From NCBI RefSeq assembly GCF_032884065.1, contig NC_088863.1:58904628-58968627 (forward strand): a stretch of 64,000 bases of DNA, written 5' to 3'. The notes under the pieces are model-generated. The model saw nothing but the letters and a program-made list of their open reading frames with translations, searched no databases and had not been told where the DNA came from. This document shows, in pieces, positions 31,911 to 42,521 of this stretch. The position numbers were made by a program, and so were the translations under genes. The DNA is from Artemia franciscana. Taxonomy: Eukaryota; Arthropoda; Branchiopoda; Anostraca; Artemiidae. Numbering within the stretch: the first letter of the stretch is position 1; each line of letters starts with the position of its first letter.

Positions 31911-32467
31911 ACATTCCCTGTGTCTCCGTCGTCATTTGTATATCCCCCTGTTCCCCCGGCATCTCCCTTGTAGTTGTGTCCCTGTGTCCCGGTCGTCATT
32001 TATATTCCCAGTATCCCGGTCGTCATTTGTGTCCCAGTGTCCCAGTCTGTAATTTCTCTTTGAGCGTCCCAGTCGTCATTTATATTCCCTGTGTCCCGGT
32101 GTCCCCGTCGTCATTTATATCTCCCGGTCGTTATTTGTGTCCCAGTGTCCCAGTCTGTAATTTCTCTTTGAGTGTCCCGGTCGTCATTTATATTCCCTGT
32201 GTCCCGGTTTTTAGTTTTCTTTTTCTCCTTTATTTTTCAGTTTATTTCATTTTTTTAGTTTTTTTAGTTTTTTTTATTAGTTTTTGTTTTTTTTTCTTTT
32301 TTGTTTTTTTGTAGATTTTACCTTTTTTAGTTTTTTTTTTGTTTTTTTTTCTTTTTTAGTTTTTAGTTATTTACCTTTTTTTAGTTTTTTAGTTTCTTTT
32401 AGTATTTTCTTTTTAGTTTTTTTTGTAGTTTTTACCTTTTTTAGTTTTTTTCTTCTTTTATATTAAT

Positions 32468-32540
32468 GCTAAAGCCAAGGTTTGAACCTGGAACCTCTCG
32501 GACCTGGAACATAAAGCTTTACCAACTCAGCTACTTCGGC
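32468..32540 (-). other. tRNA-derived segment in Helitron N
   Basis: On the - strand: GCCGAAGTAGCTGAGTTGGT (an A-box-like word with a D-arm) and GGTTCAAACCTTGGC (B-box). The middle is expanded (GTTCCAGGTCCGAGAGGTTC), so it does not fold as a normal tRNA. Related segments are at 33305, 33838, 61071 and 61500. Confidence 0.6.
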
Positions 32541-32785
32541 TTGAATACATTCGTTTTTGAATTGGTAGATGATGTATCCCGGTCGTCATTTATATTCCCT
32601 GTGTCCCGGTCGTCATTTGTTTCCCGGTGTCCCGGTCTGTAATTTCGTCAGTCGAACAACATGACGTCAGACGACAAACAACTTCATGACGACATACAGC
32701 TCAATCCTTATAATGACGTCAGTCGACAAACATGACGTCAGTCGACACAAACATGACGTCAGTCGACAGACACACAAACAACTTA

Positions 32786-33198
32786 TCTATCTATATATAT
32801 AAAAACCGGGACAGGGAATGGTCGATTAGCAATCACCATCAACAAAGCTCAAGGGCAATCATTAGAATCATGAGGTATAGATCTGAATACAGATTGTTTT
32901 CCCATGGACCATTATATGTTGCATGTTCAAGAGTCGGTAAACCTGACAATCTGTTTATATGCAAAGACAATGGGACAGCAAAGAATGTTGTATATTCGCA
33001 AGTTTTACGTAGTTAAAACCATATATATATATATATATCTATCTATATTCACAGGTGGGACATAGGGACACAACTACAATGGCGCGTAACTATTATGGCG
33101 CGTAACGACTTACGCGCGCGGGGGGGCTTGGGGGGGGGCGCGAAGCGCCCCCACCAACTAGGTGTTGGGGTGGCGCGAAGCGCCACCCCAACAGCTAG
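32786..33198 (+). mobile_element. Mini-Helitron M, about 0.41 kb
   Basis: The 5' end, TCTATATATATAAAAA (at 32790, or four bases earlier), is joined directly to CCGGGACAGGGAATGG, the helicase remnant (32820-33016), the internal TA tract and a complete GC-rich 3' end with perfect hairpin and CTAG at 33195-33198. It keeps only both termini and the helicase tail. The next base starts Helitron L. Confidence 0.82.
32820..33016 (+). pseudogene. Helitron helicase C-terminal remnant (M)
   Basis: RLAITINKAQGQSLES, TGA, then in the shifted frame [20 protein letters not shown] and [11 protein letters not shown] plus stop. The final stop is TAG or TAA as in the family. Confidence 0.8.
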
Positions 33199-33304
33199 TC
33201 TATATATATAAAAATAAGTTGTCTGTGTGTCGAGTGACGTCACTGTCCGCATATGACGTCTGAGTTATTTCATCAAATACCAATTCAAAAACGAATGTAT
33301 TCAA

Positions 33305-33546
33305 GCCGAAGTAGCTCAGTTATATAACTACCTGAGTTGGCGCAGTGGGTTTGACCTTAGCGTGGTAATACGGGACTCAGAGATCGAACCATGCTGCAGG
33401 AATGCACTACAGGGCCGACGCAGGGACCTTAGTAGTCAAGAAGCGTCGTTAATCCGATACAAATACAAATATAGTAGCTCAGTTTATAAAGCGTTATGTT
33501 CCAGGTTCTAGGTCCGAGAGGTTCCAGGTTCGAACCTTGGCCTTAG
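33305..33546 (+). other. tRNA-derived segment interrupted by a SINE
   Basis: GCCGAAGTAGCTCAGTT is followed by the SINE at 33322-33473, then the repeated GTAGCTCAGTT and the rest (AAAGCGTTATGTTCCAGG to GGTTCGAACCTTGGCC). Confidence 0.7.
33322..33473 (+). mobile_element. Short tRNA-derived SINE with 11-bp target duplication
   Basis: A head with A-box-like TTGGCGCAGTGGGTT and B-box-like AGATCGAACCATG, a body with GGGCCGACGCAGGGACC, and a 3' tail ATACAAATACAAATA. It is flanked by GTAGCTCAGTT at 33311-33321 and 33474-33484. The same element is at the same site in Helitron K. Confidence 0.8.
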
Positions 33547-33837
33547 CATTAATACAAAAGAAGAAAAAAAACTATAAAAGATAAAAACTACAAAAAAAAA
33601 ACTAAAAAGAAAATACTATAAAAACTAAAAAAAAACTAAAAAAAGGGTAAAAACTAAAAACTAAAAAAAACTAAAAAACTAAAGAAAGGTAAAAACTACA
33701 AAAAAAGAAAAAAAACTAATAAAAAAACTAAAAAAAGTAAAAAAAATAAAAACTGAAAAAGAAAAAAAAACTAAAAAAAGGAAAAAAACTGACAAATAAA
33801 GGAGAAAAAGAAAACTAAAAAAGGTAAATGTATTCAG

Positions 33838-33918
33838 GCCGAAGTAGCTGAGCTGGTAAAGCGTTATGTTCCATGTTCTAGGTCCGAGAGGTTCCAGGTT
33901 CGAACCTTGGCTTTAGCA
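33838..33918 (+). other. tRNA-derived segment in Helitron L, uninterrupted
   Basis: GCCGAAGTAGCTGAGCTGGT (A-box region) and CCAGGTTCGAACCTTGG (T-arm, five-pair stem allowing one G-T pair). The anticodon region is enlarged. It is not a credible working tRNA. Confidence 0.6.
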
Positions 33919-34011
33919 TTAATACAAAAGAAGAAAAAAAACTAAAAAAGATAAAAAACTAAAAAAGAAAAAAAAACTAAAAAAAAGGTAAAAACTACTA
34001 AAAAAGCAGTA

Positions 34012-34231
34012 AATTTAAACCACATTAAGATATTTTTGAGGGCTATTAATGAAAATGCCTCGTTTCTTTGAGGTAAGACCATGCATTCCCGGTTGACCAA
34101 GGCACATTTGAATAATATTTTCTTTTCAAATGTCACATAATCTCGTCAGAGGTAAATGTAAGCCACATTAAGATATGTTTAAAGACTTCTAATGAAATAC
34201 CTCGTTTCTTTGAATGAGAGTTAGATTTCAC
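34012..34231. repeat. Diverged tandem duplication, ~142-bp spacing
   Basis: GTAAATTTAAACCACATTAA at 34012 and GTAAATGTAAGCCACATTAA at 34153 begin two copies that share ATGCCTCGTTTCTTTGA-like words. Confidence 0.65.
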
Positions 34232-35406
34232 TTCCCCTCAATTGAAAAAATTCTTTGAAAATCTCTCAGCTTTAATGTAAGTTGTACTAAATGTTATTCA
34301 AATCAATTCTCGACACCATGGCAATATATGGCTGGCCCCTTGGCATCCCTCTGATAAGTATTATCATTTCTTAGACATTTTCAATTTTATTTTATGATGA
34401 AAATATGATTTGAATCAATAAACATTTTTTTTTACCAGAATGTACACCGCAATAGTTGACAGGTTGAAAAAGTTGATGTTTAAAAATATTACTTACAAAT
34501 TTTGGTCCCTTTCATGTTTCCTGTTCCTCGTTATCCAAATTTAAAGCCTCAAGTGATTTTGCCAAATTTTCAGCTTCATTTTTCACCTTTATTTAAAAAG
34601 TTAATAATCGTAAAAGTTAAATAAATATTTATATTCAATACATTATTATAAACAGTAAAATATTAACTTTCCCTATAAGAAGACAAAAATTACAATTATG
34701 TCAACGAAAGCTTCCGCAAATGATAGAAATTTAGTTGGCTATTGTTTTCAAGTCAAAATATATATTGTTTCGTTTCAAATGATTCAGATTTTTATTTTAT
34801 TTTTTTAAATCATTTATTCCAAATTCCCACAATTTGGATTGTTTTGAGTTACTTTTTTAATCCCTGGTCAGACAAACTTTAAGCTTTAATTTTTTCCTTA
34901 GTAGAAAAGGATAATATGACAATAAAATTTTTAAAACAATTATACAAAATAAAATAACCAATTAGATAGAATAAAATTCATTTATTCACAAAGAGACAAA
35001 AATTATAATTAAATGCTAAGAATTTTAGAAATATGAACGAAAATTTTGGTCAGTTGTTCAGTTTTTTCATATTATTGGCATTTAATTGAATTGCCTTTTT
35101 TTCTTTTTCTTTCATAGTTTGAATTTCGTCTGATTATTTATTCGAAACTAACAAAATTTGGTGTATGTCATATTATTTGTATAGCCCCTATTTAGTCAGG
35201 TTTAGAGTTTTAAATGATTGGTCCTAATTTAGCAGCCTTATTTTTAACCTTGAATATAAAAATATCATGTAAAATTTGTAATTAACAAATTAAATGGAAA
35301 AAACAAAAATAATAACAAAAAATTTATTTTTACAGATATTTGTTTTCCCAAAAACAAACCAACAGAAGAGAAATAGACACATTTCCAGTAAGGAACAAAC
35401 ATGTAA
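34232..35406. other. AT-rich DNA, no gene seen
   Basis: No coding stretch, repeat or RNA was recognised between the Helitron pieces L and P. Confidence 0.5.
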
Positions 35407-36078
35407 TCTATATATATAAAAATAAGTTGTCTGTGGATCTGTGGATCGTGGATCAGGTGACGTCATGTTTCGGCTGACGTCATGAAATTAGTTGCCATCA
35501 TTTTTGTTATGACGATGCTTAGTATATTGTAAAACACATTAATTTGGTTAATAATATACCATTTAAAACACCAAAATGAACATGCTGGAGTAGTCACTCG
35601 GTGAGACAGGGTGTCAGAACGGAGAATGAAGGTCCCAGGTTCAAATCCTGGTTAGGCTAAAAAAGGTAAAAAACTAAAAACTAAATAAAAAACTGAAAAA
35701 ACTAAAAAAAGGCAAAAACTACAAAAAAAACTAAAAACTAATAAAAAAAATAAAAAAGCTAAAAAACTAAAAAAACTAAAAAAAGCTAAAAAACTAAAAA
35801 AACTAAAAACTAAAAAAAAAACTAAAAAAAAGGAAAAAACTGAAAAATAAAAAAAAATTTCATCTAAAAAACTAAAAAAAACTAAAAAAGGTAAAAACTA
35901 AAAGAACTAAAAAAGAAAAAAATAAATGACGACACTCAAAGAGAAAGCGACCAGGACAAAAGGAATGTTCGATTAGCAATCAACAAAGCACCGGGACACA
36001 GGGAGTATAAATGACGACCAGGACATAAGTAAAAAAAAAAAACTAACAAAACTAAAAAGAAGGTAAAAACTACAAAAA
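35407..36078 (+). mobile_element. Helitron P, 5' part only
   Basis: It starts TCTATATATATAAAAATAAG after an A in ordinary DNA. It has GGTGACGTCATG and CTGACGTCATG, a block with a tRNA-like segment (35584-35659), an A-rich tract and two minisatellite-type units near 35930-36030. It ends near 36078 without helicase tail or 3' hairpin. It is of the same subfamily as G and H. Confidence 0.78.
35584..35659 (+). other. tRNA-like segment in Helitron P
   Basis: GGAGTAGTCACTCGGTGAGA resembles a D-arm region, and CCAGGTTCAAATCCTGG makes a perfect five-pair T-arm with B-box. Present also in G and H. The acceptor stem does not pair convincingly. Confidence 0.5.
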
Positions 36079-37050
36079 AATAGATACAGCCCTTGTATAA
36101 AAACATGATAATAACGTTTCGAGCACCCAGCTTAGAATTTCTGTATTTCAGCTTAATTTCCGGAACGATTCTGAAATGTCGATTGTCAAATCCCAAATTT
36201 CTATTTCTTTACTATGAAATTTTAATTTTGGCAAAACATTCATAAGAACTTAGAAGATGAGAGAAAATCATACTTGATATACAACTTTGGGACAATTATT
36301 TCCATGTTTTTAATAACTTTTGTAATTGATATTTATTGGTGTTCCAAATTTTATACCCAGCGCATGACTGAAAAGTCTAGCTTCGATTGGATTCATAGGC
36401 AAAGGAGAGGGAGGGAAAGAGAGGAGATTCGAATCTTTTCAGCAGCACATCCCTAAGAACGGATAAATTGAACTTGGCCAAACTTGATAGTAAATTCGAT
36501 TTAGGGTCCCGGTTATGCCTTTGGATATTTAGACGTACTACGATCTTTAAGGAGGAGGAGGGGAGGAGGGGCAGTGAATGAGAGTAAATTATTATCATTA
36601 GTAGCAAGTACACCAGAACAAATTGTCGGATCCAAACTAAACTTGAAGAATAATTAAGGGTAGAGGCCAACTTGCACCTTATTTGATCCAGCCAAAATTT
36701 TCCAGAGAGAAAGAGGGGGGAACATCCCTAAATTCTTCTCAAACGAAGGGCGTATCTCATTCAAATCGAGCTCGGTGTTATGTAAGAGTAAGTGCCATGG
36801 TTATGCCTTTTGTAAGTCCATATCCGATCAAACTGGTGAAAGGGTTTTTGTATAATTTTTCATCCCGGCATCTACTAGAATGTGATGTCAGATCAAACTT
36901 GGCACAAAGTGAGAGCGAGTGTATTACTTAGAAAATTTTGTGGTCTTGAACCACTAGTCTGTGAGCAGAATAGGAAGTGGTGAGAGGGAGCAAACCTGGT
37001 GACTAAGGCACTTACCAGAATAGATTATCCGATTTAAGCAAGTATTAAAT
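36079..37050. other. No gene seen
   Basis: Mixed-composition DNA with words such as GGTTATGCCTTTxGxAxxT repeated near 36508 and 36800. It is probably decayed repeats. No coding stretch. Confidence 0.45.
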
Positions 37051-37059
37051 AAAAAAATC

Positions 37060-38560
37060 TAGTTTTTTTAACTGAAAGTAAGGAGCGACATTAAAACATT
37101 AAAACGTTTTGAATTAATGCATCTTTGATTTTGGCTCCCCGCACATAAATTATTGAAAAGAAATTAGTATATTAATTTTTTTTGGCTAAATGGCTTTCTC
37201 TTAGTTTTGATCAGACGATTTTGAGAAATAAGGGGTGGGGAAGGAGGCCTAGCTGCCCTCCAATTTTTCGATTACTTAAAAAGGCTACTAGAACTTTTAA
37301 TTTTCAACGAACGTTTTTATTAGTAAAAAATATACGTAACTTAAGAATTAACTTACGTAACAAACTTTTATATTCTTATTTTTTTGTTATGTGTACGAGG
37401 GGGTTTGTACCCTCGTTAATACCTCGCTTTTTACACTAAATCGTAAGTTTTGTCGCAATTCTTTAAGAATGACCCTTGAATCAAAAAGGCCGTAGAATAA
37501 ATAGTTGAAATTACTAAAAATATTTTAGCATAAAGAGCGAGGTAATTATCTCCTCCTAAATACCTCGCTCTTTATGCTAAAGTATTTTTAGAACCCCTCA
37601 TATGCGTAATAATCTCTGTTCGTTTTAAATTTCAATGCTATTCCTTACTTTCATTTGAAAAAACGTTTTCATGTTTATTTTTTCATTGTTTTTTTTTATA
37701 GTAATGCTAGAAAATCCTGCGCCCTTTTCATTGAATTTTTCTTCCCCCATAACATATTCCTCAAAGAAAAGATCCTCCCACAAAGCCCTTTCCCATCAAC
37801 CCCACCCCTGAAACCAAAAAATCCCCCTGAAAACGTCTGTACACTTCCCAATAACCATTACTATATGTAAACACTGGTCAAAGTTTGTAACTTGCAGCCC
37901 CTCCCCCAGGGATTATGGGGGAGTAAGTCATTCCCAAAGACATAGTTATTATAGTTTTCGACTATGCGGAACAAAATGGCTATCTCAAAATTTTAATCTG
38001 TTGACTTTTGGAAAAAAATTAACGCAGGAGGGGGCCTATTTGCCCTCGAATTTTTTTTTCACTTAAAAAGGGCACTAGAACTTTTCATTTCCGTAAAAAT
38101 GAGCCCTCTTGCGACACTCTAAGACCACTTGGTCGATACGATGCCCCTGGGGAAAAGAAAAAAAAACAACAAACAAACAAATAAACACGCACCCGTGATT
38201 TGTCTTCTGGCAAAAAATAAGAAATTCCACATTCTTTTAGATAGGAGCTTGAAATTTTTGCTATAGAGTTCTCTGATATGGCGAATGCGATAGTGTGATT
38301 TTCCTTAAGATCCTATGACTTTTAGGGGATGTTTCCCCCTTTTTTCCAAAATAGGGCAAATTTTCTCAGGCTCGTAACTTTTGATGACAACGACTAAATT
38401 CATTGAAACTTATATATTTAGAATCAATGTGAAAATTCAATTCTTTTGATGTATCTTTTAGCATCAAAATTCCGTTTTTTAGAGTTCCGTTTACTATTGA
38501 GTCGGGTTGCTCCTTACTACAGTTCTTTACCACGAAATGTTTGAAAAGAAAATAATTCGG
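37060..38560. repeat. Repeat R2, near-complete copy
   Basis: Foldback head: AAAGTAAGGAGCGACATTAA near 37073; paired GAGCGAGGTA and TACCTCGCTC words near 37528-37572. The body includes CCAATAACCATTACTATATG, GGCACTAGAACTTTTCATTT and GGAGCTTGAAAxTTxTxC. The tail is CGGGTTGCTCCTTACTACAG near 38500 and ACCACGAAATGTTTGAAA. No coding capacity. The inverted GTAAGGAGC/GCTCCTTAC ends suggest a terminal-inverted-repeat element, but no target duplication was defined. Confidence 0.7.
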
Positions 38561-38854
38561 TATTTCGGGGCTTCTGACATTATTACTCCTTTGCGGAAGT
38601 TAGGCTCAAAATTAGAAAAGGATTATATTTTTTCTCTGGGCCCCTTCCACCTCTTAGTTCGTTTATTTTCCCGTTAGTTTTCACCTGATTTCGCTTTATA
38701 GTTGTGTTATCTCTTAGCAGTTCTTTCGTTAGTTGAGTTATGGTTGTGGTATATATGTTTTATCGCTCGTATAGTTGTGTTATTTTCAAATTATACTCCT
38801 TAATAGAGAGGCTCCGAACACCCAGCATTGTATATTAAGTTCTGAATTTGACGT

Positions 38855-39690
38855 TTTTTTCTAACGTGACCAGATTCGTCCTGCGCCTTTTTCTTGGAAT
38901 TTTTTCCCCCGTGACATATTTCTCCAAGGAAAGATCCTCCCACATAGCCCCCTCCCTCAACCCTACACCCAAAACCAAAAAAATCCACCTGAAAACGTCT
39001 GTACACTTCCCAATAACCATTATTATATGTAAACACTGGTTGAAGTTTGTAACTTGCAGCCCCTCCCCCAGGGACTGTGGGGGAGTAAGTCATCCCCAAA
39101 GACATAGTTATTATGATTTTCGACTATGCTAAACAAAATGGCTATCTCAACATTTTGATCAGTTGACTTTGGGAAAAAATGAGCGTGGGAGGGGGCCTAG
39201 ATGGCCTCCAATTTTTTGGGGTCACTTAAAAAGGGCACTAGAACTTTTCATTTCTGTTAGAATGAGCCGTCTTGCGACATTTTAGGACCACTTGGTCGAT
39301 ACGATGACCCCTGGGAAAAAAAACACATAAACACGCACCCGTGATTGATCTTCTGGCAAAAAATGCAAAATTCCACATTTTTGTAGATAGGAGCTTGAAA
39401 CTTCTACAGTAGGGTTCTCCGATACGCTGAATCCGATGGTGTCATTTTCGTTAAGATCCTACGACTTTTAGGGGGTGTTTCCCCCTATTTTCCTAAATAA
39501 GGCAAATTTTCTCAGGCTCGTAACTTTTGATGGGTAAGACTAAACTTGATGAAACTTATATATTTAAAATTAGCATTAAAATGCGATTCTTTTGATGTAA
39601 CTTTTGATATCAAAATTCAATTTTTTAGAGTTTTGGTTACTATTGAGCCGGATCGCTCCTTACTACAGTTCGTTACCACGAACTGTTTGA
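38855..39690. repeat. Repeat R2, copy without head
   Basis: Starts GACCAGATTCGTCCTGCGCC, continues with the R2 body and ends at CGTTACCACGAACTGTTTGA. Confidence 0.7.
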
Positions 39691-39900
39691 TTACTCCGTA
39701 TATGAAAGGGGCTTTTCCTTCTCAACACCCCGCTCTTTACGCTAAAGTTTGACTCTTTCTCTTAACTCTACATTTTAAAACGGTAAAAAAAACTTTAGCG
39801 TAAAGAGCGGGACGTTGAGAAGGAAAAGCCCCTTTCATATACGGAGTAATTTCTGTTCGTTTTAAGTTTTAATGTCGCTCCTTACTTTCATTTAAAAAAC
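39690..39900. repeat. Foldback palindrome, ~60-bp arms
   Basis: The left arm begins TTACTCCGTATATGAAAGGG and ends ACGCTAAAGTTT (39750). The right arm begins AAACTTTAGCGTAAAGAGCG (39790) and ends TTTCATATACGGAGTAAT (39850). The arms match at nearly every base with a ~40-bp loop. It is followed by the outer word ATGTCGCTCCTTACTTTCA. Confidence 0.9.
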
Positions 39901-41110
39901 TTTTTTTTTTATTTAATTTCTGAACGTTTTTGAATTAATGGATGTTTTAATTTTGGCTCTCCGCAGAGGAATAATTAAAACGAAATTTGTATATTTATTT
40001 TTTTTGGCTAAATGGCTTTCTCATAATTTTGATCGAATGGTTTTGAGGAAATAAGAGCGGGGGAGGAAGCTTAGTTGCCCTCCGACTTTCGGTTAATTAA
40101 AAGGGCAACACCCCCCTCTTCAGTACCTCGCTCTTTACACTAAAGCTTAAATTTTGTCCCAATTCATTAAGAATGACCCCTGAATCACAAAAGCCGCAGA
40201 ATAAATAGTTGACATTGCTAAAAATATTTTAGCGTAAAGAGCGAGGTATTAGGAGGAGGTGAGCCCCTCATATGGGTAATAATTTCTGTTTGTTTTAAGT
40301 TTTAATGCTGCTGCTTACTTCCAGACGAAAAAAAGCTTTTTCATTGTTTTTTTTTTAAGTAATGCTAGTAAATCCTGCGCTCCCTTCATGGAAAATTTCT
40401 TCCCCCATGACAAATTCCTCGATGGAAAGCTCCCCCAGCATATCCCCATCTTCTTAACCCCTGCCTCCAACCAAACAATCCTTCTGAAAATGCCTGTACA
40501 CTTCCCAATAACCATTACTATATGTAAGCACTGGTCAAAGTTTTGAACTTGTAACCCCTCCCACGGGGACTGTGGGGGAGTAGGTCGTCCCCAAAGACAT
40601 AGTTATAAGGTTTGTCGACTAAGTTGAATAAAATGGCTATCTCAGAATTTTGATCTGTTGACTTTGTGAAAATAATTAGCTTGGGAGGGGGCCTAGGTGC
40701 CCTCCAATTTTTTTGGTCACTTAAAAAGGGCACTAGAACTTTTCATTTCCGTTAGAATGAACCCTCTCGCAACATTCTAGGACAGCTGGGTCGATACGAT
40801 CACCCCTGGGAAAAAAAAAAAACAGATAAATAAACACGCATCCGTGATCTGCCTTCTGGCAAAAAATATAAAACTCCACATTTTTGTAGATAGGAACTTG
40901 AAACTTCTACAGTACGGTTCTCTGATACGCTGAATCTGATGGTTTGATTTTTGATAAGATTCTATGACTTTTAGGGGGCGTTTCCCCCTGTTTTCTAAAA
41001 TAACGCAAATTTTCTCAGGCTCGTAACTTTTGATGGGTAAGACTAAACTTGATGAAACTTATATGTTTAAAATCAGCATTAAAATGCGATTCTTTTGATT
41101 TGGCTATTGG
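39901..41110. repeat. Repeat R2, rearranged copy
   Basis: A segment with TTTTGGCTAAATGGCTTTCT, a second palindrome built on GTACCTCGCTCTTTACACT and TTTAGCGTAAAGAGCGAGGT (40125-40245), then the R2 body. Confidence 0.65.
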
Positions 41111-42225
41111 TACCAAAATTTGACGTTTTTTTCTACCGTGACCAGATTCGTCCTACGCCCTGCGCCCTTTTCATTGAATTTTTCTCCCCCTATGACATAT
41201 TTATCAAAGGAAAGATCCTTCTACATAGCCCCCTCCCCTCAACCCTGCCCCCAAAACGAAAAAGATCCCCCTGAAAACGTCTGTACACTTCCCAATAACC
41301 ATTATTATATGTAAACACTGGTCGAAGTTTGTAACTTGCAGCCCCTCCCCCAGGGACTGTGGGGGAGTATGTCATCCCCAAAGACATAGTTATTATGGTT
41401 TTCGACTATGTTGAACAAAATGGCTATCTCAAAATTTTGATCCGTTGACTTTGGGAAAAAATGAGCGTGGGAGGGGGCCTAGATGCCCTCCAATTTTTTT
41501 GGTTACTTAAAAAGGGCACTAGAACTTTTCATTTCCGTTAGAATGAGCCCTCTTGCTACATTCTAGGACCACTTGGTTGATACGATGACCTCTGGAAAAA
41601 AAAAAATAAAAAAAATAAACACGCACCCGTGATTTGTCTTCTGGCAAAAAATAAAAAATTCCACATTTTTGTAGAGAGGAGCTTGAAACTTCTACAGTAG
41701 GGTTCTCTGATACGCTGAATCTGATGGTGTCATTTTTGTTAAGATCCTACGACTTTTAGGGGGTGTTTTCCCCTATTTTTTGTTCACTTAAAAAGGGCAC
41801 TAGAACTTTTCATGTCAGTTATAACGAGCCCTCTTGCAACACTCTATGACCACTTGGTCGATACGATGACCTCTGGGAAAAAAAAATAAAAAATAAACAC
41901 ACACCCGTGATTTGTCTTCTGGCAAAAAATATGAAATCCCACATTTTTGTAGATTGGACCTTGAAATTTCTTCTTTAGGGTTCTCTGATACGCTGAATGC
42001 GATGGTGTGATTTTCGTTAAGATTCTATGACTTTTAGGGGGTGTTCCCCCTATTTTCCAAAATAAGGCAAATTTTCTCAGGCTCGCAGCTTTTGATCGCA
42101 AAGACTAAATTTGATGAAATTTATATATTTAAAATCAGCATAAAAATCCGATTCTTTTGATATATCTTTTAGTATCGAAATGAACTGTTTGATTCTTGAT
42201 TATTTTTCATGAAATTTTAAGACTT
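41111..42225. repeat. Repeat R2, two body copies in series
   Basis: The R2 body from GACCAGATTCGTCC. Near 41778 it restarts at CACTTAAAAAGGGCACTAGA, giving an internal partial duplication to about 42200. Confidence 0.65.
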
Positions 42226-42521
42226 TACCATAAAGAGCGAGGTTTGAGGAAGAGGCAGAACATCTCCTATAGGCCTACGGAATTTTTCTGTTAATTTTAG
42301 GCTTTAATATTACTTCTTAATTTGCTAGTTGAAAAAACTGGCTTTTCATTTTTATTATATTTTGTTTAGTTTCTAAAACTCCGAATTGGTCTTACATAAA
42401 TTTTTGCAAACGAAGGAAAATATGACAGACATCCTCTAGGAAATCTGGCTTTCCAAGTCTTTTTTATTTAGAAAAAAATGAACATTATGCTTGACGTTCA
42501 TTTTTTGGGAGCTAGGATTTT

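Larger units (their letters stand above)
31716..32785 (-). mobile_element. Helitron N, 5' part (split by O)
   Basis: On the - strand from 32785: AGTTGTTTGTGTGTCTGTCG and ATGACGTCAGTCGAC repeats (32717-32765), a tRNA-derived segment (32468-32540), an A-rich sense tract, minisatellite units and the helicase remnant (31720-31910). The first ~15 bases of the 5' terminus are lost where Helitron M begins. Confidence 0.75.
33199..33995 (+). mobile_element. Helitron L, 3'-truncated
   Basis: It starts TCTATATATATAAAAATAAG right after M's CTAG, then GTGACGTCAC, a tRNA-derived segment split by a SINE (33305-33546), an A-rich tract, a second tRNA-derived segment (33838-33918) and more A-rich DNA ending near 33995 in unrelated sequence. 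There is no helicase tail and no 3' end. Confidence 0.78.
37060..41400. other. Segmental duplication, copy 1
   Basis: It matches 43740-48600 in order and at high identity by eye. Anchors: AAGGAGCGACATTAAAAC at 37080 and 43772; TTATTACTCCTTTGCGGAAG near 38580 and 45788; GGCTTTTCCTTCTCAACACC near 39711 and 46854; TAAATCCTGCGCTCCCTTCA near 40367 and 47626 (one base different). The offset grows from 6.7 to 7.3 kb because of indels, including a SINE present only in copy 2. Confidence 0.8.

Noticed and set aside
33838-33918. Functional tRNA gene
   Set aside because: A- and B-boxes are present but the anticodon arm is enlarged, the acceptor stem does not pair well and copies lie inside Helitrons.
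38800-39132. Repeated ~100-codon open frames on both strands in the R2 bodies
   Set aside because: They follow R2 copies, are in no consistent start context and break in other copies.
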